From contig JAJGBQ010000006.1 in assembly GCA_022457065.1 (NCBI GenBank), forward strand, positions 558,001-622,000: a DNA stretch of 64,000 nucleotides, given 5' to 3'. Shown piece after piece: positions 11,643 to 22,820 of the stretch. The notes beneath the pieces were generated by a model. It was not told the origin of the DNA. It was given only the letters and a program-made list of their open reading frames with translations, and searched no databases. The first letter of the stretch is position 1. Each line of letters begins with the position of its first letter. Source of the DNA: Curvularia sp. ZM96. Lineage: Eukaryota; Ascomycota; Dothideomycetes; Pleosporales; Pleosporaceae. A program made the translations under genes and the position numbers.

Positions 11643-12579
11643 ATGGTCAATTGGCGATTCTCTTCCGTCCTCGTACTCTCTCTGCGCGCGCTGAGCGTCT
11701 TTGCGGAGGCAGAGGTGAGTTAGACCCGCGATGACGATGTGTGATCAAGGATGACATCAGATGGCTAACCACCAACTCGCAGGCTGAGAAGGTTCAGGAG
11801 CAAGTGACTGAGCCACAGACACCCAATCTCAATGTTGCCGTGTCCGTCTCTTTCCCGCAGTCTGAAATCTTCGGCGTAAAGGTGGTCAATGGTCATGCCA
11901 CCGAGGCGCGTCTTTCCGTCACCAACAATGAGCCCGCGCCCATTGGCGTGAGCATTGTCGGTGGCTCGCTCGTCAAGGAGGTCTCTGGACAATCGCAGAT
12001 TATTCGCAACCTCACGGCCAAACGCTACTCGATCGAGATCCCCGCTGGCGCCGAGGAGACTGTTCCTTACAGCTTCACGACCGATATGCACCCCCAGAAC
12101 CTGCGCTTGGAGCTTGTTGCTGTGTTGAAGGATGCCAATAACGTTCTATTCACGGTCCCTGCCTACAACGAGACGGTCAGCATTGTCGAGGCTCCTAACA
12201 GCGTTTTTGACCCTCAGATGTAAGTCCTACAATACCTTCCGTACGGTACTGTGACTGACTTGTACTCAGCCTCTTCCTTTACCTTGTCGTCCTCGGCGCC
12301 TTTGGCGGAACTGTCTACTTCATCTACAACACCTGGATCAGCACCTTCTTCCCTCAGAAGAAGGGCCACGGCAAGGGTGGTGAGCGCGCCAGGATGTCTT
12401 CGGGCCAGAGCAAGAAGGTGGACCCTGCCGACCAGATTGCGGTAGTTGGTGCCGATGGTCCCGCCGTCACTTCTGGCGCAAAGGCTTACGACGAGAGCTG
12501 GATTCCTGCGTCTCACCTTCAGCGACCCGAGGCGAAACGCGTCCGCAGCGGGACTCCCAAGGCCAAGGCCAAGGCCTAG
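11643..12579 (+). CDS. IRC22-like protein, TRAP-alpha (translocon-associated) family
   Basis: Exons 11643-11714, 11783-12219 and 12270-12579 encode 272 aa. A signal peptide (WRFSSVLVLSLRALSVFAEA) is followed by a lumenal beta-rich domain carrying SFPQSEIFGVKVVNGH, LSVTNNEPAPIGV and two N-glycosylation sequons. There is one transmembrane segment (FLYLVVLGAFGGTVYFIY, about residues 171-188) and a basic, Lys/Ala-rich cytosolic tail. This is the architecture of TRAP-alpha/SSR1, represented in fungi by Irc22. It should sit in the ER membrane near the Sec61 channel and assist protein translocation; its function in fungi is poorly tested. All three exon phases fit. Confidence 0.85.
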
Positions 12580-15116
12580 AGCGGTGGAGTAGCCAAGAGA
12601 CGGAAAGCTTGGATGTTCATGCCATGCAAGTGTGACGGCATGCCGATACGACTGATGCTTGGAATAGTATATCCACTTTGGAAGGCTTTGTAAACAGACA
12701 TTGCGCTAGAAGGACGTTGTTGTCGCATGTCGCAGGGAAGATGATCTTGGTTGACGAATTGGATGTAATGGCAGGAAAAGTTTTGGCTAGCTCTGTACAT
12801 TTGGAAAAAAGTAATGTGATGCGCAATGCAAGATGAATTCACATGTGAAAGCTTTGGGTTGTAGTGCAGACGGAACGTTTCCCGCTGGTTCTTGCGTAGT
12901 CAGAGATGGTTGGGTCCCACTACACCCTCGAGTGTGCGATGCCTTTGTTTTGTTTTTTGCCGCATGCAAGCCCTCTACGACAGACATGTATGTACGGTAC
13001 TGCACGATTAGATTGCTCTCCCAGCCCTTGTACACGTAGTAGTGGACAGAAAATAAACAGCCCTGATCTCGATCTCGATCTAGCCCGTCATACTGCATCC
13101 AGCCCACGCACTGCACCGTACCGTACCGCACCATACTAGCAAACGCCCTTGTGTCACCCCCACTTTCACATCACACACATGTCAATCCCCCCTTTCTTAC
13201 AGGCCACACGGGCGCCATGTGAACCAAGTAACTCATCATACCCACGGATTCGGGCTCCAGAACAGCAACGCCACCCGAGAGTCTGTCTGTGTTTGTGAAT
13301 GTGTCACTCTACCACGGGGGACTCTGCGCGCCAATCCAATCAAGCATGGGAAGCGGAGCGGAGCTTGGCAAAGGAGCTTAAAACACGGTGCAAAACCGAG
13401 TTTCAAACATGTGTGTGTAGCTTGTATACCGCGCGTGCACGTATGCAGCGATAGGGTAGTCGCATTCACATGTTGCGCCATGTAAGGGGTAAGGAGAGGC
13501 AGAGAGGGAAGGGGAAGTTTGGGTGCGTGTGTTATGGATAGATGGTATACTAGTATATGCGTATATGGAGTATAGTATACACTCTACTGTAAGATAATTT
13601 ACTATATAAAGCCATTATCAATGTCGATGTCGATGTCGCATAGAGTGGGGGGCGGTTTGTTCCCCCGCTGGCTCGTTCACTGTGGACCCCCACAGCAAAG
13701 ACACGAGGCTCTCACAGCAACAGCTTCATCATCTAGTCGCCTTTAGGGCTCGCGCTACGGTGGGTATTCTTGGCCTGGCTTGGCTAGATGCCAGAAGGGG
13801 TGTTTGGGGGCACAAGTAGGCATGTGTGTGTATACGTCTTGTATACTATGTAGGTGATCTGTGTTCGCATGTGAGACCGACTTACGCAAGCACGGGTACC
13901 AATGTGTAACGGGGGCATGTGGGGGACAGATGTCGATTGTAACAGCCATCTGCTTTCTTTTTTTGGTAGAAATCCAATGAATGGTGTTGCAGCATGGTTT
14001 TGGGCCCCAAGATGATCGGTTTGCCTCCCGTCCCCGCGTAGTCGCATTACACAGATTTGCATGCGCATACGCATACACGGGCACGCGCGCGCATTCTGTG
14101 GCATCGGCGGTGAGAAATGCATGTGCTGTTTGTGTGTCATGTCGAGGTCCTATGAGCGAGGGGATGCTGATGGGTGTGTGTAAGGCAGAAGCAAGAGATT
14201 GGTTCCATCATGCAGGGCAGCAACGCGGATTTTAGGCTGGTGTGTATGTGTAAAGGGCACACGTCCAACACACTCGCATCGTCTTTTACGAGAGAACCGG
14301 GGTAGCGGGAGCTAGGTTGATTCTAGCAAGAAGCCACGGCGGAAAAGTCACGGCGGAAAAAGGGCAAGAAAGTCGCGCATTACACACCGGAATGCCCTCG
14401 CGCAACCGGATATGTGTCTTGGGGGCGCTAATTTTCCGGGGAAACAAGGAGAAGAGGGGAAATATACACCAGACTTGTCGATAAAGTTACTCGACGAAGA
14501 CGATCCGCCGGTTGGATCCGCACTATGGGCTGGTATGCGCGAGGGGTTTGTCTCTGTCGATCGCACCATGTCACCACAGCCTGGCAGACACGGGGGCGCA
14601 AGGCGGCGGGCGGCGCAACGGAGGGATGGAGGTTGTGTGGTGTCGAAGGTCTGGTGGGTTGCATGTGGGGTGACTCCAAACGGTGTGGCCTTCACATCAC
14701 ATGTCATGGCTCGCCGTCCGGTGCGCATGGGCGCCAGAACCGGGGCGCCGGCTCGTGACTGACGCGGGCTTTACGCCGAGGATGCGGAAACACTTTGTGT
14801 GCGTCGGCGTCGGCGTGGATCCAGGGCTATGGCTGCGCGTGAGGTGAGTCAAGATGCATCGCAGCCGTATAAAGTCGGCCGGCGCCCTGGTACGTTGCTT
14901 TTTAGTCCCTCACACCACACTACGCCACTCTACACCATCTACACAGTACCACCATCGTGCAAAACAGCTCAAGACCGCCATCGCTCGTATCATAGAACCA
15001 CATCGTTTCGATCCTTGAACAACAGTCACATTAATCGCGCATCTGCCTATAAACGACGACTCGCAGCCGTCCTAAACAAACAACTCCATATACAACACCT
15101 CAGCCTCATACACACC
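12580..15116. other. 2.5-kb gene-free region with short repeats
   Basis: No convincing coding frame on either strand. Simple motifs recur: GATCTC repeats near 13070, CGTACC repeats near 13115, an AT-rich TATA-like block at about 13540-13610, ATGTCG repeats near 13620, and G-rich or C-rich tracts at 13900-14800. Several open frames of 80-126 codons at 14350-14760 overlap on both strands in GC-rich DNA and look like chance. The region could be a long promoter or 5' UTR for the gene that follows, or a noncoding RNA gene; the sequence alone does not tell. Confidence 0.5.
14868..14874 (+). promoter_or_regulatory. TATA box
   Basis: TATAAAG lies about 250 nt upstream of the ATG at 15117 and is followed by CA-rich, likely transcribed leader sequence (14910-15110). 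It suggests a regulated or strongly expressed small gene. Confidence 0.45.
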
Positions 15117-15344
15117 ATGCCGCCGATCAGCCAATTCCCGCCTGCCCGCGTCTTCCTCAAGACAGCAACTTCGTCCTCATCTGCGCCATCTGCCATCTCC
15201 ATCTCCACATCCGCCACCACAGCAGCACGGAGATCGTCCATGACATCGCCTCTCAGCCCAAGATATGCCGCTTCGCAGCAGTCCATGTCACAGATGCTTG
15301 CGTCGCAAAGACCAGGCGAGGCAGCGCGGAGAGTGACCAATTGA
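15117..15344 (+). CDS. Small Ser/Ala-rich protein of unknown function (75 aa)
   Basis: A single exon from an ATG in good context (CACACCATGC) encodes MPPISQFPPARVFLKTATSS and then Ser/Thr/Ala runs, ending ARRVTN. No signal peptide, membrane segment or known domain. The TATA box, the CA-rich leader and the clean ATG argue that it is a real gene and not a chance frame. Its frame is also open upstream to 14799, so a longer product cannot be excluded, but that extension has no ATG and starts within the presumed promoter. I do not recognise the family. A mitochondrial presequence-like start (basic, Ser-rich, few acids) is possible. Confidence 0.5.
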   Translation: MPPISQFPPARVFLKTATSSSSAPSAISISTSATTAARRSSMTSPLSPRYAASQQSMSQMLASQRPGEAARRVTN

Positions 15345-15986
15345 ACGTTGTGATATTTATTGTATGGCATATACCAAAAACAAAACGAGACAGACGTATG
15401 GGATGGATATCGGCGCAGGCGCAAGGATTTATACCGTCTTCTTTTGGTCATTCTCTTCTCTCGCTGCATTCCCAAAGCTGGGAGAATGCGAGTGTAACGA
15501 CTCATGTTTTTCTCTTGTTATATTATGGGCAATTGACCCTTGTCATCTGGCTGGATGGAATCTGGACTGGGCATCTCCTCTTGCTTTGATTGCTTTTAGA
15601 AAATACAGATGCAGAAATAGCATCCCCTTCCTTGGCTACCCTGAGGATTGTGGTAGGAATTGAATATGTTCAAACTTTTCAACTCTGGGACCCTGAGGTG
15701 CACATGTGACCTTGCAGAAGAATGCTCCGATACTCACGTGATGGCATGATGTAAGAGGTGCGCTATACTTCTACGGACTTTGCATGGCTTTAAGCCATAT
15801 CATGATAATGGCTCATGACTCATCGAAAATTTCCAGCAAGATCAGTTGAACATAACGTAAAACCCTAAATCATTCGAAAGAATTATGCATGTAATGACTG
15901 TGTTGAAGTATGCAGGCACATCTCCTTCCTCTCTTGTGCGCTCGCTACTTCCCACTATCCTAGTCTGCATACCCGCCCTCGCAGCT
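15345..15986. other. Convergent intergenic region
   Basis: This lies between the small-protein gene (plus) and the MFS transporter (minus), so it should hold both 3' UTRs. No gene is recognised. Confidence 0.4.
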
Positions 15987-17830
15987 CTAGCCCGAGAGCT
16001 TCTTTCCAAACGAGCTCCTAGCCACCTATTCCACCCTGTCAGCAAAAGCTTGTATGAATATGAGGAAAAATTAAACTCACCAAACTCCTGAACCGCTTTC
16101 CATACATGTACGCCGGAATTGTCAGACTGCAAATGCCCAAGTTGATAAGCGTAACGCCATCAAACACCATCCTCGGCCCCACCTTGGCCATAATCCCATT
16201 CGCATACGTCGTCGCGATGAACGTAAATACCGCTTTGGTAAAGTTGATCGTGACAAATGCCTGGTTCGCATCTCGAGGATGGCAATCAATGACATACGTA
16301 AGACTCGCCGTCGAGGCAAAAGGCACCGACAAAGAGTGAATCGACATGAAGACCAGGGGCCATACAATTGGGTACCCCTGGGAAGTGCTGATGCCAAAGC
16401 CCAGGAAACCAATCGTCGCGAAGATTGTCGCGGGGATCATGAGCGTGAGACGGAACTCAGGCTCGAAGACACCCTTGTTGCGGCGTGCCATGAATTTGGC
16501 TACTGCATCGGCTGTCCAGCCTGAGAGCGGCGAGCCGATGAGCGAGACGGCGAGGAGAGGCAGGTTGGTCATGCCGACTTGGGCAGGGTTCAGCAGGTAG
16601 GGAGGGGCAGAGAAGATGTTGACTGAGAGCACAGATATCGTTAGTAACCAGGTGAAGTATGAACCATATACGATAGTGCTGAAGAGCACGGCGGGAAAGG
16701 CAATCAGAGGTACGGGCTTCCATGCGTTTTTCCAGAACGACTCGGGCGACAGGCGGCCGCGGAAAATAGCGAGCTGGCTGCGATATGTGTGTTTGGGCTC
16801 GTCGGCTTGGGCAATAGAGTCTGAATCGTTCGCGTCAAAGTCAGGCTTCCCACCCGTGGGTCGAGGACCGTAGTAAGTGGTTTCTACGACGAAGAAGTAC
16901 ATGCCGAAGAGAATCGGGATGAATATCAGTGCCGAGATACCAAAGGTCGCTTCGAACGAGACGTTTTCAATGATGGCGCCTGCGATTGTCTGGCTGGATA
17001 GACGTCAGTTGGCCAGTTACCAGACCTGAGGATCAAACGTACCCGAGAAGCACTCCGGCAGACAACATGCAGCCCCATACTGCAATACGCGTACCTCGCT
17101 GATGGACAAAGTACATATCCGATACAGTCGACGTGACGAGCGTCTCAAGAGGAGCTGAAGCGATACCCTGTATCACTCGCATGACAGCAAGGGAGATGAA
17201 TGACTGTTTTGTGTCAGATACATGACTGACTGAGGCTTCGCATTCAAACCAACCCTGGTGAAGAAACCCCACACGTTCGTGGCGAGGAGGATCACAGTGG
17301 ACACCATAAAAAACGGTCTCTTACCCCACACGTTTGCTCCTGCAGCCGTGAAGAAGGTGGTGAAGCCGATCCAGAAAGCAAGAAAACCGATGATGAGACT
17401 CGATACCATGTCGATACTGACATTGTATTTCTTCGCCAACAGTGGAAGACCTGGTGTCACCATCGGTCCGAGGCTGGACGGACGTTAATATAGGAAGGCT
17501 ATGCAGCAGCAGATGGAATGCTTACGCGGTGGTCACACCGGAACTGAAGGCAAGGAGGACCATGATGCATTCCTTCCGGATAGGTGACCTGGACTTGTCA
17601 GGGAAACTGAAAATCTACGTTCACGACAAGCCTACCAGTTCAACGGGTCATTGGGACTGTCCGATGGTTGTGGTTGCAAGATGATGTCTCCATCGCGCTT
17701 CAAATCGCTCGAGTCGACTTTGGAATCAACTAGGACACGGTTAGCAATGTGCATCTCAAAGCTGCAACAGGTCGACCTAACCTTTTGGACCATCATCGTT
17801 GATCGTAGACGTGCCCGGGGGCGCCGCCAT
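15987..17830 (-). CDS. Major facilitator superfamily transporter (DHA1/HOL1-like), seven exons
   Basis: Exons on the minus strand are 17830-17782, 17729-17636, 17606-17526, 17473-17254, 17203-17043, 16993-16081 and 16025-15987. The phases agree throughout and give 518 aa with about 12 membrane segments. The cytosolic N-terminus ends in DSPNDPLN, the start of the DPLNW motif of fungal drug:H+ antiporters. Further marks are LLAKKYNVSIDMVSSLIIGF, MRVIQGIASAPLETLV with SDMYFVHQRGTRIAVWG (the A-type loop), and a long central loop after MYFFVVETTYYGPRP. The apparent second intron (17635-17607) is only 29 nt and turns the expected Trp of DPLNW into Cys, so that junction is doubtful. The substrate cannot be read from sequence; drug, polyamine or cation transport are options in this group. 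Confidence 0.8.
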
Positions 17831-19260
17831 ATGGCGGTCCTCGAGAACACCGAAGCCCATCCTGACTATCCGACGACGAGATAACGGCTGTACAACGAAG
17901 CAAAGGGGTAAATAGCTGCCAGCAGCGTGCCAAACGACCTGCGTCTATGAGAATCAAAGTGAAAAATACCAAACGACTGAAGTCAACAGCATACAAAGAA
18001 CAGAGAGAGATGAGCCCAGCTCTACAATTGCATTTGGTGCTGCCCATCGCGCCTTATCACCTTGGATCTACAAGGCCATCACATCCCAACAACCGGGGTG
18101 GTCCCAGGCGCCAACGAAACCCCGCTGAAGCATCCGAGAGAAGATCTCGTCAATCACGATCTACATCTAACGAAATACAGCAAAAAGCCAACTGCCGAAG
18201 CAACGGGGGGATGTAGGGAAGGCGTCTGGGGTTGCGCAGTGTCCCACACAGTCTGCGTTTCAGTCTGTCGGAACATTCTGTGCGGGAGAGCGCTGATAGC
18301 ACGGCAGAGCCGCGTAGTCTCTCTATCATCTGGCAAAACATTGGTCGGCAGTTGGGTAGGAATGGTGTATTGTCCAATCCTGTGGCTGCGTTGTCGTCCA
18401 GGCTTAATGTGATCGAACGCGCACGTACGTCTTTTCATGCTACAAACAGCACACACGCACAACCCCCCTTGTCAAAGTATGTCCTGAAAAAGGATCTGCG
18501 CATCTCCCTCTAACGTGCTAGTATCTCAGCCCTATATGCGGCTCTTTCAATAGGTATATGTACGGCTTTTTGAGGCTACAAGGGGGATCGAGTCTGGGGT
18601 TTTAGACTACTGTGGCGTGGAAATGGAGCGATCTTCCCACATCAAACGTATGTCAGCTTGCTTCTTGTGTTCCAGAAGTATAATTGCCAAGCCGGGACAT
18701 TGTGCATATAGAACTTTTCTCAGCAGTTGGAAATCGAGTATTTACATTTGGGCGCCAAAGGTAATGCTGCGGAAAGGTCCACGGTCTTGGTTGCGGATTG
18801 ATCAGCATTAGGAATGATTGTTTCGTCGAACGCAGTATGCCGAGGGTAAGTAAGTACACATCACGTGGCCATAACCGAAAGTGTTTTCCGAGATCAGTTC
18901 ATTTCTAGTACACGACTTCAAAGTTGACGAAGACAGGCGTGAGTGCACCAAGGACGAGGCTGCGGCCCGCGGAACTGTTCCCCATACCCAATCTGGAATG
19001 GCTTCCGACGTCATCACTATGAGCAAAGTACCCCGCGCTGGGTAGAATCACGTCTCGCAGATGTCGTGCTTGTAATTGAATGACACACTCAATTGGAAGA
19101 GCACAACACCATCGTGGACCCAAATTGCCATTTAGCCGCAATACAGCCGTGAGCGGACGACCATTTAGGTTGAGGACGTTGACACTTTTCTAACCTATCT
19201 TTGAATAACCTTCTGTTGTCTACCCTCCACAAAACTCAACACCAGGGAAATTTAGAAAAA
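17831..19260. other. Divergent promoter region between transporter and oxidoreductase
   Basis: About 1.4 kb separates the MFS gene (minus) from the oxidoreductase (plus). Open frames up to 116 codons overlap on both strands without a recognisable product. No transfer RNA or repeat is seen. Confidence 0.4.
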
Positions 19261-20349
19261 ATGGCAATTGGAATCGCAATCATCGGCAGCGGTATCTTCG
19301 CCAAAGAAGAACACCTCCCAGCTATCCAAGCTACTCCAAGTCTCAGTCTAAAAGCAGTCTACTCGCGCTCTCTCAAATCCGCACAAGCGTTATCCGAGAA
19401 CCTGTCTGGCGTAGACCTGTACAGCGACGATCAACAAGATAAGAAATATGAAGACCTACTAAATCGAGATGATATCAAGGGCGTAGTCATCGCGTCAGTC
19501 GACCCCATTTAAACAAACTCAACGCTGCGTAAAACTGACATATTACACCCAAGACTCCCCATCCTCGCCCAACCAGACTACATCAAAAAGGCCCTAACAG
19601 CAGGCAAACATGTTTTGGCCGAAAAGCCCATCGCCAACGACCTGTCAACTGCGCGCTCCCTCCTCTCCTGGACCCGCAACCCCTCCAACACATCTGCCCG
19701 CTACTCCGTAGCCGAGAACTTCCGCTTCATCGACTCATACGTGTGGGCATCATCGCAAATTGCTTCTTTGGGCCGTATCCTCTCTTTCCGCTCACGCGTC
19801 ACCTTCTTCGTCGCCAAGGGCAGCAAGTACTACGAGACGTCGTGGCGTAAGCAGCCCGAGCACCAAGGCGGTTTCGTGCTCGACGGCGGCGTGCACTTTG
19901 TTGCTGCCACGCGTCTATTGCTTCAGGGCGGTGGCCAGAAAGTCAAGAAGGTATCTGCCTTTACTGCGCAGCTGCAGGAGCATTTACCACCCGTAGATAC
20001 AGTCAATGCCACTTTGCAACTGGAAAATGGCCACTCGGGTACGTTGGCTATCTCTGTAGGTACGACAGATTCCGGGTCGGAGTATGTGGTTGCATGTGAG
20101 AAGGGCGTCGTGCATGTTTCACGTGGGAAGGTCGTGGTGAAAAGGGTGGGTAAGGAGGAAGAAACAAAGGAGTTTCCGGACGAGGGGAATGGTGTCAAGC
20201 AGGAGATTGGTGCTTGGGCCGAGAGTTTGGAACAGGGAAAAAGTAACGAAATGCAGAGTCCTGAGGAGGCACTGAAGGATCTGGAGATTTTGGAGGGTTG
20301 CTTGAGGAGTGGAGAGAAGGGGGGAAGCCCGGTGGAGGTGGAGCAGTAG
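19261..20349 (+). CDS. Gfo/Idh/MocA-family NAD(P)-dependent oxidoreductase
   Basis: Two exons, 19261-19493 and 19554-20349, give 342 aa. The N-terminal Rossmann fold starts with IAIIGSGIFAKEEHLPAIQA; GIAIIGSG is the dinucleotide-binding loop. The intron falls inside the conserved VVIALPILAQPDYIKKAL stretch and is followed by the diagnostic AGKHVLAEKPIA, whose EKP lysine is characteristic of the family. VLDGGVHFVAATRLLL supplies the GG..H motif. The C-terminal domain is a beta-sheet substrate-binding fold. Relatives act on sugars, inositols or trans-dihydrodiols; the substrate here is unknown. The ATG sits directly before the Rossmann strand, and no upstream in-frame ATG exists. Confidence 0.88.
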
Positions 20350-20595
20350 AGTGCAGGTGTTTTTGTTCGAAAGGAAATGAGAGTAGCGTGAAAACTGCCT
20401 CTCAAAACATATCAAATGGTCATCAGTCTTGATACATGAAGCATGAAATATTGATCTACCCCTGGTTTTTATATGTACCCTTTTATTTGTACCCCAAACC
20501 CCATACCGTTTCAATGTTGCTTCGGAAGTCCAGAATTTCAACCCGTCAGCAGCGCCCGCAAACCACAATACATTTTTTTTTTGCCTTTCGCATTC

Positions 20596-21861
20596 TCAAC
20601 TCATCAGCCCATGAACCTGCTCCGCATTCAGCGTAGGCTTAGCCGGCGCCATCCTCTTCGACGTAGGCACACTCATGCGCCTGTTGCCTTGAGATCTGGC
20701 TGACCTCGCGCCACTACCATTCCCCCCACTCATCTGCGCCTCCACCGCAGCCTCGTGCTCAATCTTGCTCACCGCCCTCGAAATAGCCATACTATAACCC
20801 CCAATCCAATCGCTCCAGCTCTGCTTCCTTCCATTCTCATCTACAGCGACTTCAATATTTGGGCCCGAGCTACGCCTCACTCCTGTCTTGGATGGCGGAA
20901 CTTTTGTCGTTGTCGTTGACGAGCGCCTAGATGATGACGGCTGCGCATCCTGAGCGGCAGCCGTAGCTTGCGCGCGGGTGGCAGCAGCAGCAGCGCGGCG
21001 CTGTTCGAGGAAAGAACGAGCGAGATTCTGAGCGGCCGAGACGCCGGATTTGATGGTTTGGACGTCCTCGAGGTTGACGGAGGAGGGTATGGGAATTCGG
21101 TAGCTGCCACTGAGTGTGACTTGTCGCTCGCCTCCTCCCGTTGCTTGGCTGTGTGTTCGCGGTATCTCTTCCACAAAGTCTGTCTCGGCGGATCGGGTTC
21201 GCCGCATTCGAGGGCGATAGTGTTCGAGGTCTTGACGGGCGACTTCTAGTTCGCCTTCTAGGCGGACAAGCTCTTCGTCTGCCTCTTCTTCATTGTCATC
21301 GACAATCTCTTGAGTGCGCGGGCTGATGCTACCTGCGTTGTTCTCTGTCGGTTTGACCTGGGGGACCTGCTCAGCGGATGAGCCTTTGCGCCCTTTGCCT
21401 CGCCGGCGAGGTGAGCGGCCTGCTCGAGAGTCTGCAGTTCCCCTGGTCTTGTACAGCTCCTCCATCTTTGCCTCCAGCTCTTTGACACGTGATTTCAGTG
21501 CCTTGAGCTCAGCATTTGAAAGGCTCTCGTTTGGAATCTTGCTAGAGGTAGGGGAATTGGTCTTGTCTGCTGGGGTTGAAGTAGGCTCTTTGTTGAGTTT
21601 CCTAGGCTTCTTCTTTGGTGTCTTCACTCCCGTAGTAGCCGCATCGTCTGCGCCTGGAGTTGTCGCTGTTGTTACAGCGGCTTTCTTTTCAGACGAAGCT
21701 GGTGCTTTCGTTACTGTCTTCTTTGGCAACATGACGGCACATGCGGAGTCTTTTCTTCCTTGTTCGGCCTGATTAGAAGTGCTACCTTTCCGAGATCTGG
21801 TCTGCTTTGCAGGCTTTGAGGGCGTTGCGTTTGGTCCTGGCGATGAGGACTTGGAAGGCAT
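20596..21861 (-). CDS. Low-complexity, coiled-coil protein of unknown function
   Basis: A single exon encodes 421 aa. The first 115 residues are Lys/Ser/Pro/Thr-rich and probably disordered. Residues about 115-140 (LSNAELKALKSRVKELEAKMEELY) and 185-205 form coiled coils. Later segments are basic and serine-rich, with a more conserved-looking patch, WSDWIGGYSMAISRAVSKIEHEAA, near the C-terminus. No catalytic motif is visible. High Lys/Arg content suggests a nuclear or cytoskeletal role, but this is inference. The ATG at 21861 is preceded by GATATC in a 16-nt context also found at the helicase start. Confidence 0.7.
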   Translation of the reverse strand: MPSKSSSPGPNATPSKPAKQTRSRKGSTSNQAEQGRKDSACAVMLPKKTVTKAPASSEKKAAVTTATTPGADDAATTGVKTPKKKPRKLNKEPTSTPADKTNSPTSSKIPNESLSNAELKALKSRVKELEAKMEELYKTRGTADSRAGRSPRRRGKGRKGSSAEQVPQVKPTENNAGSISPRTQEIVDDNEEEADEELVRLEGELEVARQDLEHYRPRMRRTRSAETDFVEEIPRTHSQATGGGERQVTLSGSYRIPIPSSVNLEDVQTIKSGVSAAQNLARSFLEQRRAAAAATRAQATAAAQDAQPSSSRRSSTTTTKVPPSKTGVRRSSGPNIEVAVDENGRKQSWSDWIGGYSMAISRAVSKIEHEAAVEAQMSGGNGSGARSARSQGNRRMSVPTSKRMAPAKPTLNAEQVHGLMS

Positions 21862-22820
21862 GATATCGGAACGCACCTACTCCTGTGACGCAATACTAGT
21901 AGATATCTACAGCTGAGGATCCGTTCAGTATCCAAGTTGAAGATGAGCGGCTGGCCCTCGATCAGTTCAGTTCAGGACCATTGCTGGAATTTTGCTATTC
22001 AAATACTGGACAGGTTCAGCTGTGGTTGGTATCAGGAATGGTTCGTGCTAAAGCAAGGTGTCGGAGGTGAAACACAAACTGAGCATGTCTGACGTATGAT
22101 GGTGGCGTGCAGACCGGGATCTTGCCGATACATCCCAACACCCAAGGACGATCATCTGTTCTAGTACATGCAGTGCAACAACAGCTGAGGCCCACTTGGC
22201 TACCATGGTTGCCCAGATACAACATGCTGCACATTTTCCAATTACGGTCAAAACTAGAATGTTGTATCTGAGTGGAGTGGATGACCCTTTCATAATCTAG
22301 TCGCAGCTAAATACATTTTTGCACGCTCTTCTCAACCGATATTGAACAAAAAGATCCATTGTGGAAACTGCCCAGAGTGCTTTGCTCATCCATGCCAACA
22401 AACGAACTGTATGCGGGGGAATAGTAGAGAAATATGGTAATTCTCGTGTTCTACCGGATCCGCAGGGTCCAAGAGGAAAGACCAATACTTTTGTGGACGA
22501 GAAGCGTCAAGGAATAACATCGTGATCGGGCGTAAAGGAAAGAAAGCTCATAACACGTCCCAGCGGTCGAGCAGCCACAAGACGCCTTGCAAATCGCGCT
22601 CGGATGAACAGACCGTCGAGGCGAAAGACAGTAGACGATGTAGCACAGTGATGCAACAATACCGAAGGATGGCCCAACAAATCATGGCTGTAACAAACAG
22701 CGCAGGCCTGGAAAGACAAAGTACTCCACCACGCCGTTTTGTATGCGCTGCGATCATCCCGCATATAGAGTCGAGGCCAGACAGAATGTCGGGCCAAGCT
22801 CAGCCAGTCGATACGCCCAC
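21862..22820. other. Intergenic region
   Basis: This lies between two minus-strand genes: the promoter of the coiled-coil gene and the 3' flank of eIF4B. Short open frames only; nothing recognised. Confidence 0.4.

Noticed and set aside
13060..13640. CRISPR-like or satellite array from short repeated motifs
   Set aside because: The repeats are short, few and of different sequence, without regular spacers. They are simple-sequence DNA in a eukaryotic intergenic region.
14348..14762. Overlapping frames of 77-126 codons on both strands
   Set aside because: GC-rich DNA lacks stop codons in several frames at once. None has a recognisable product.
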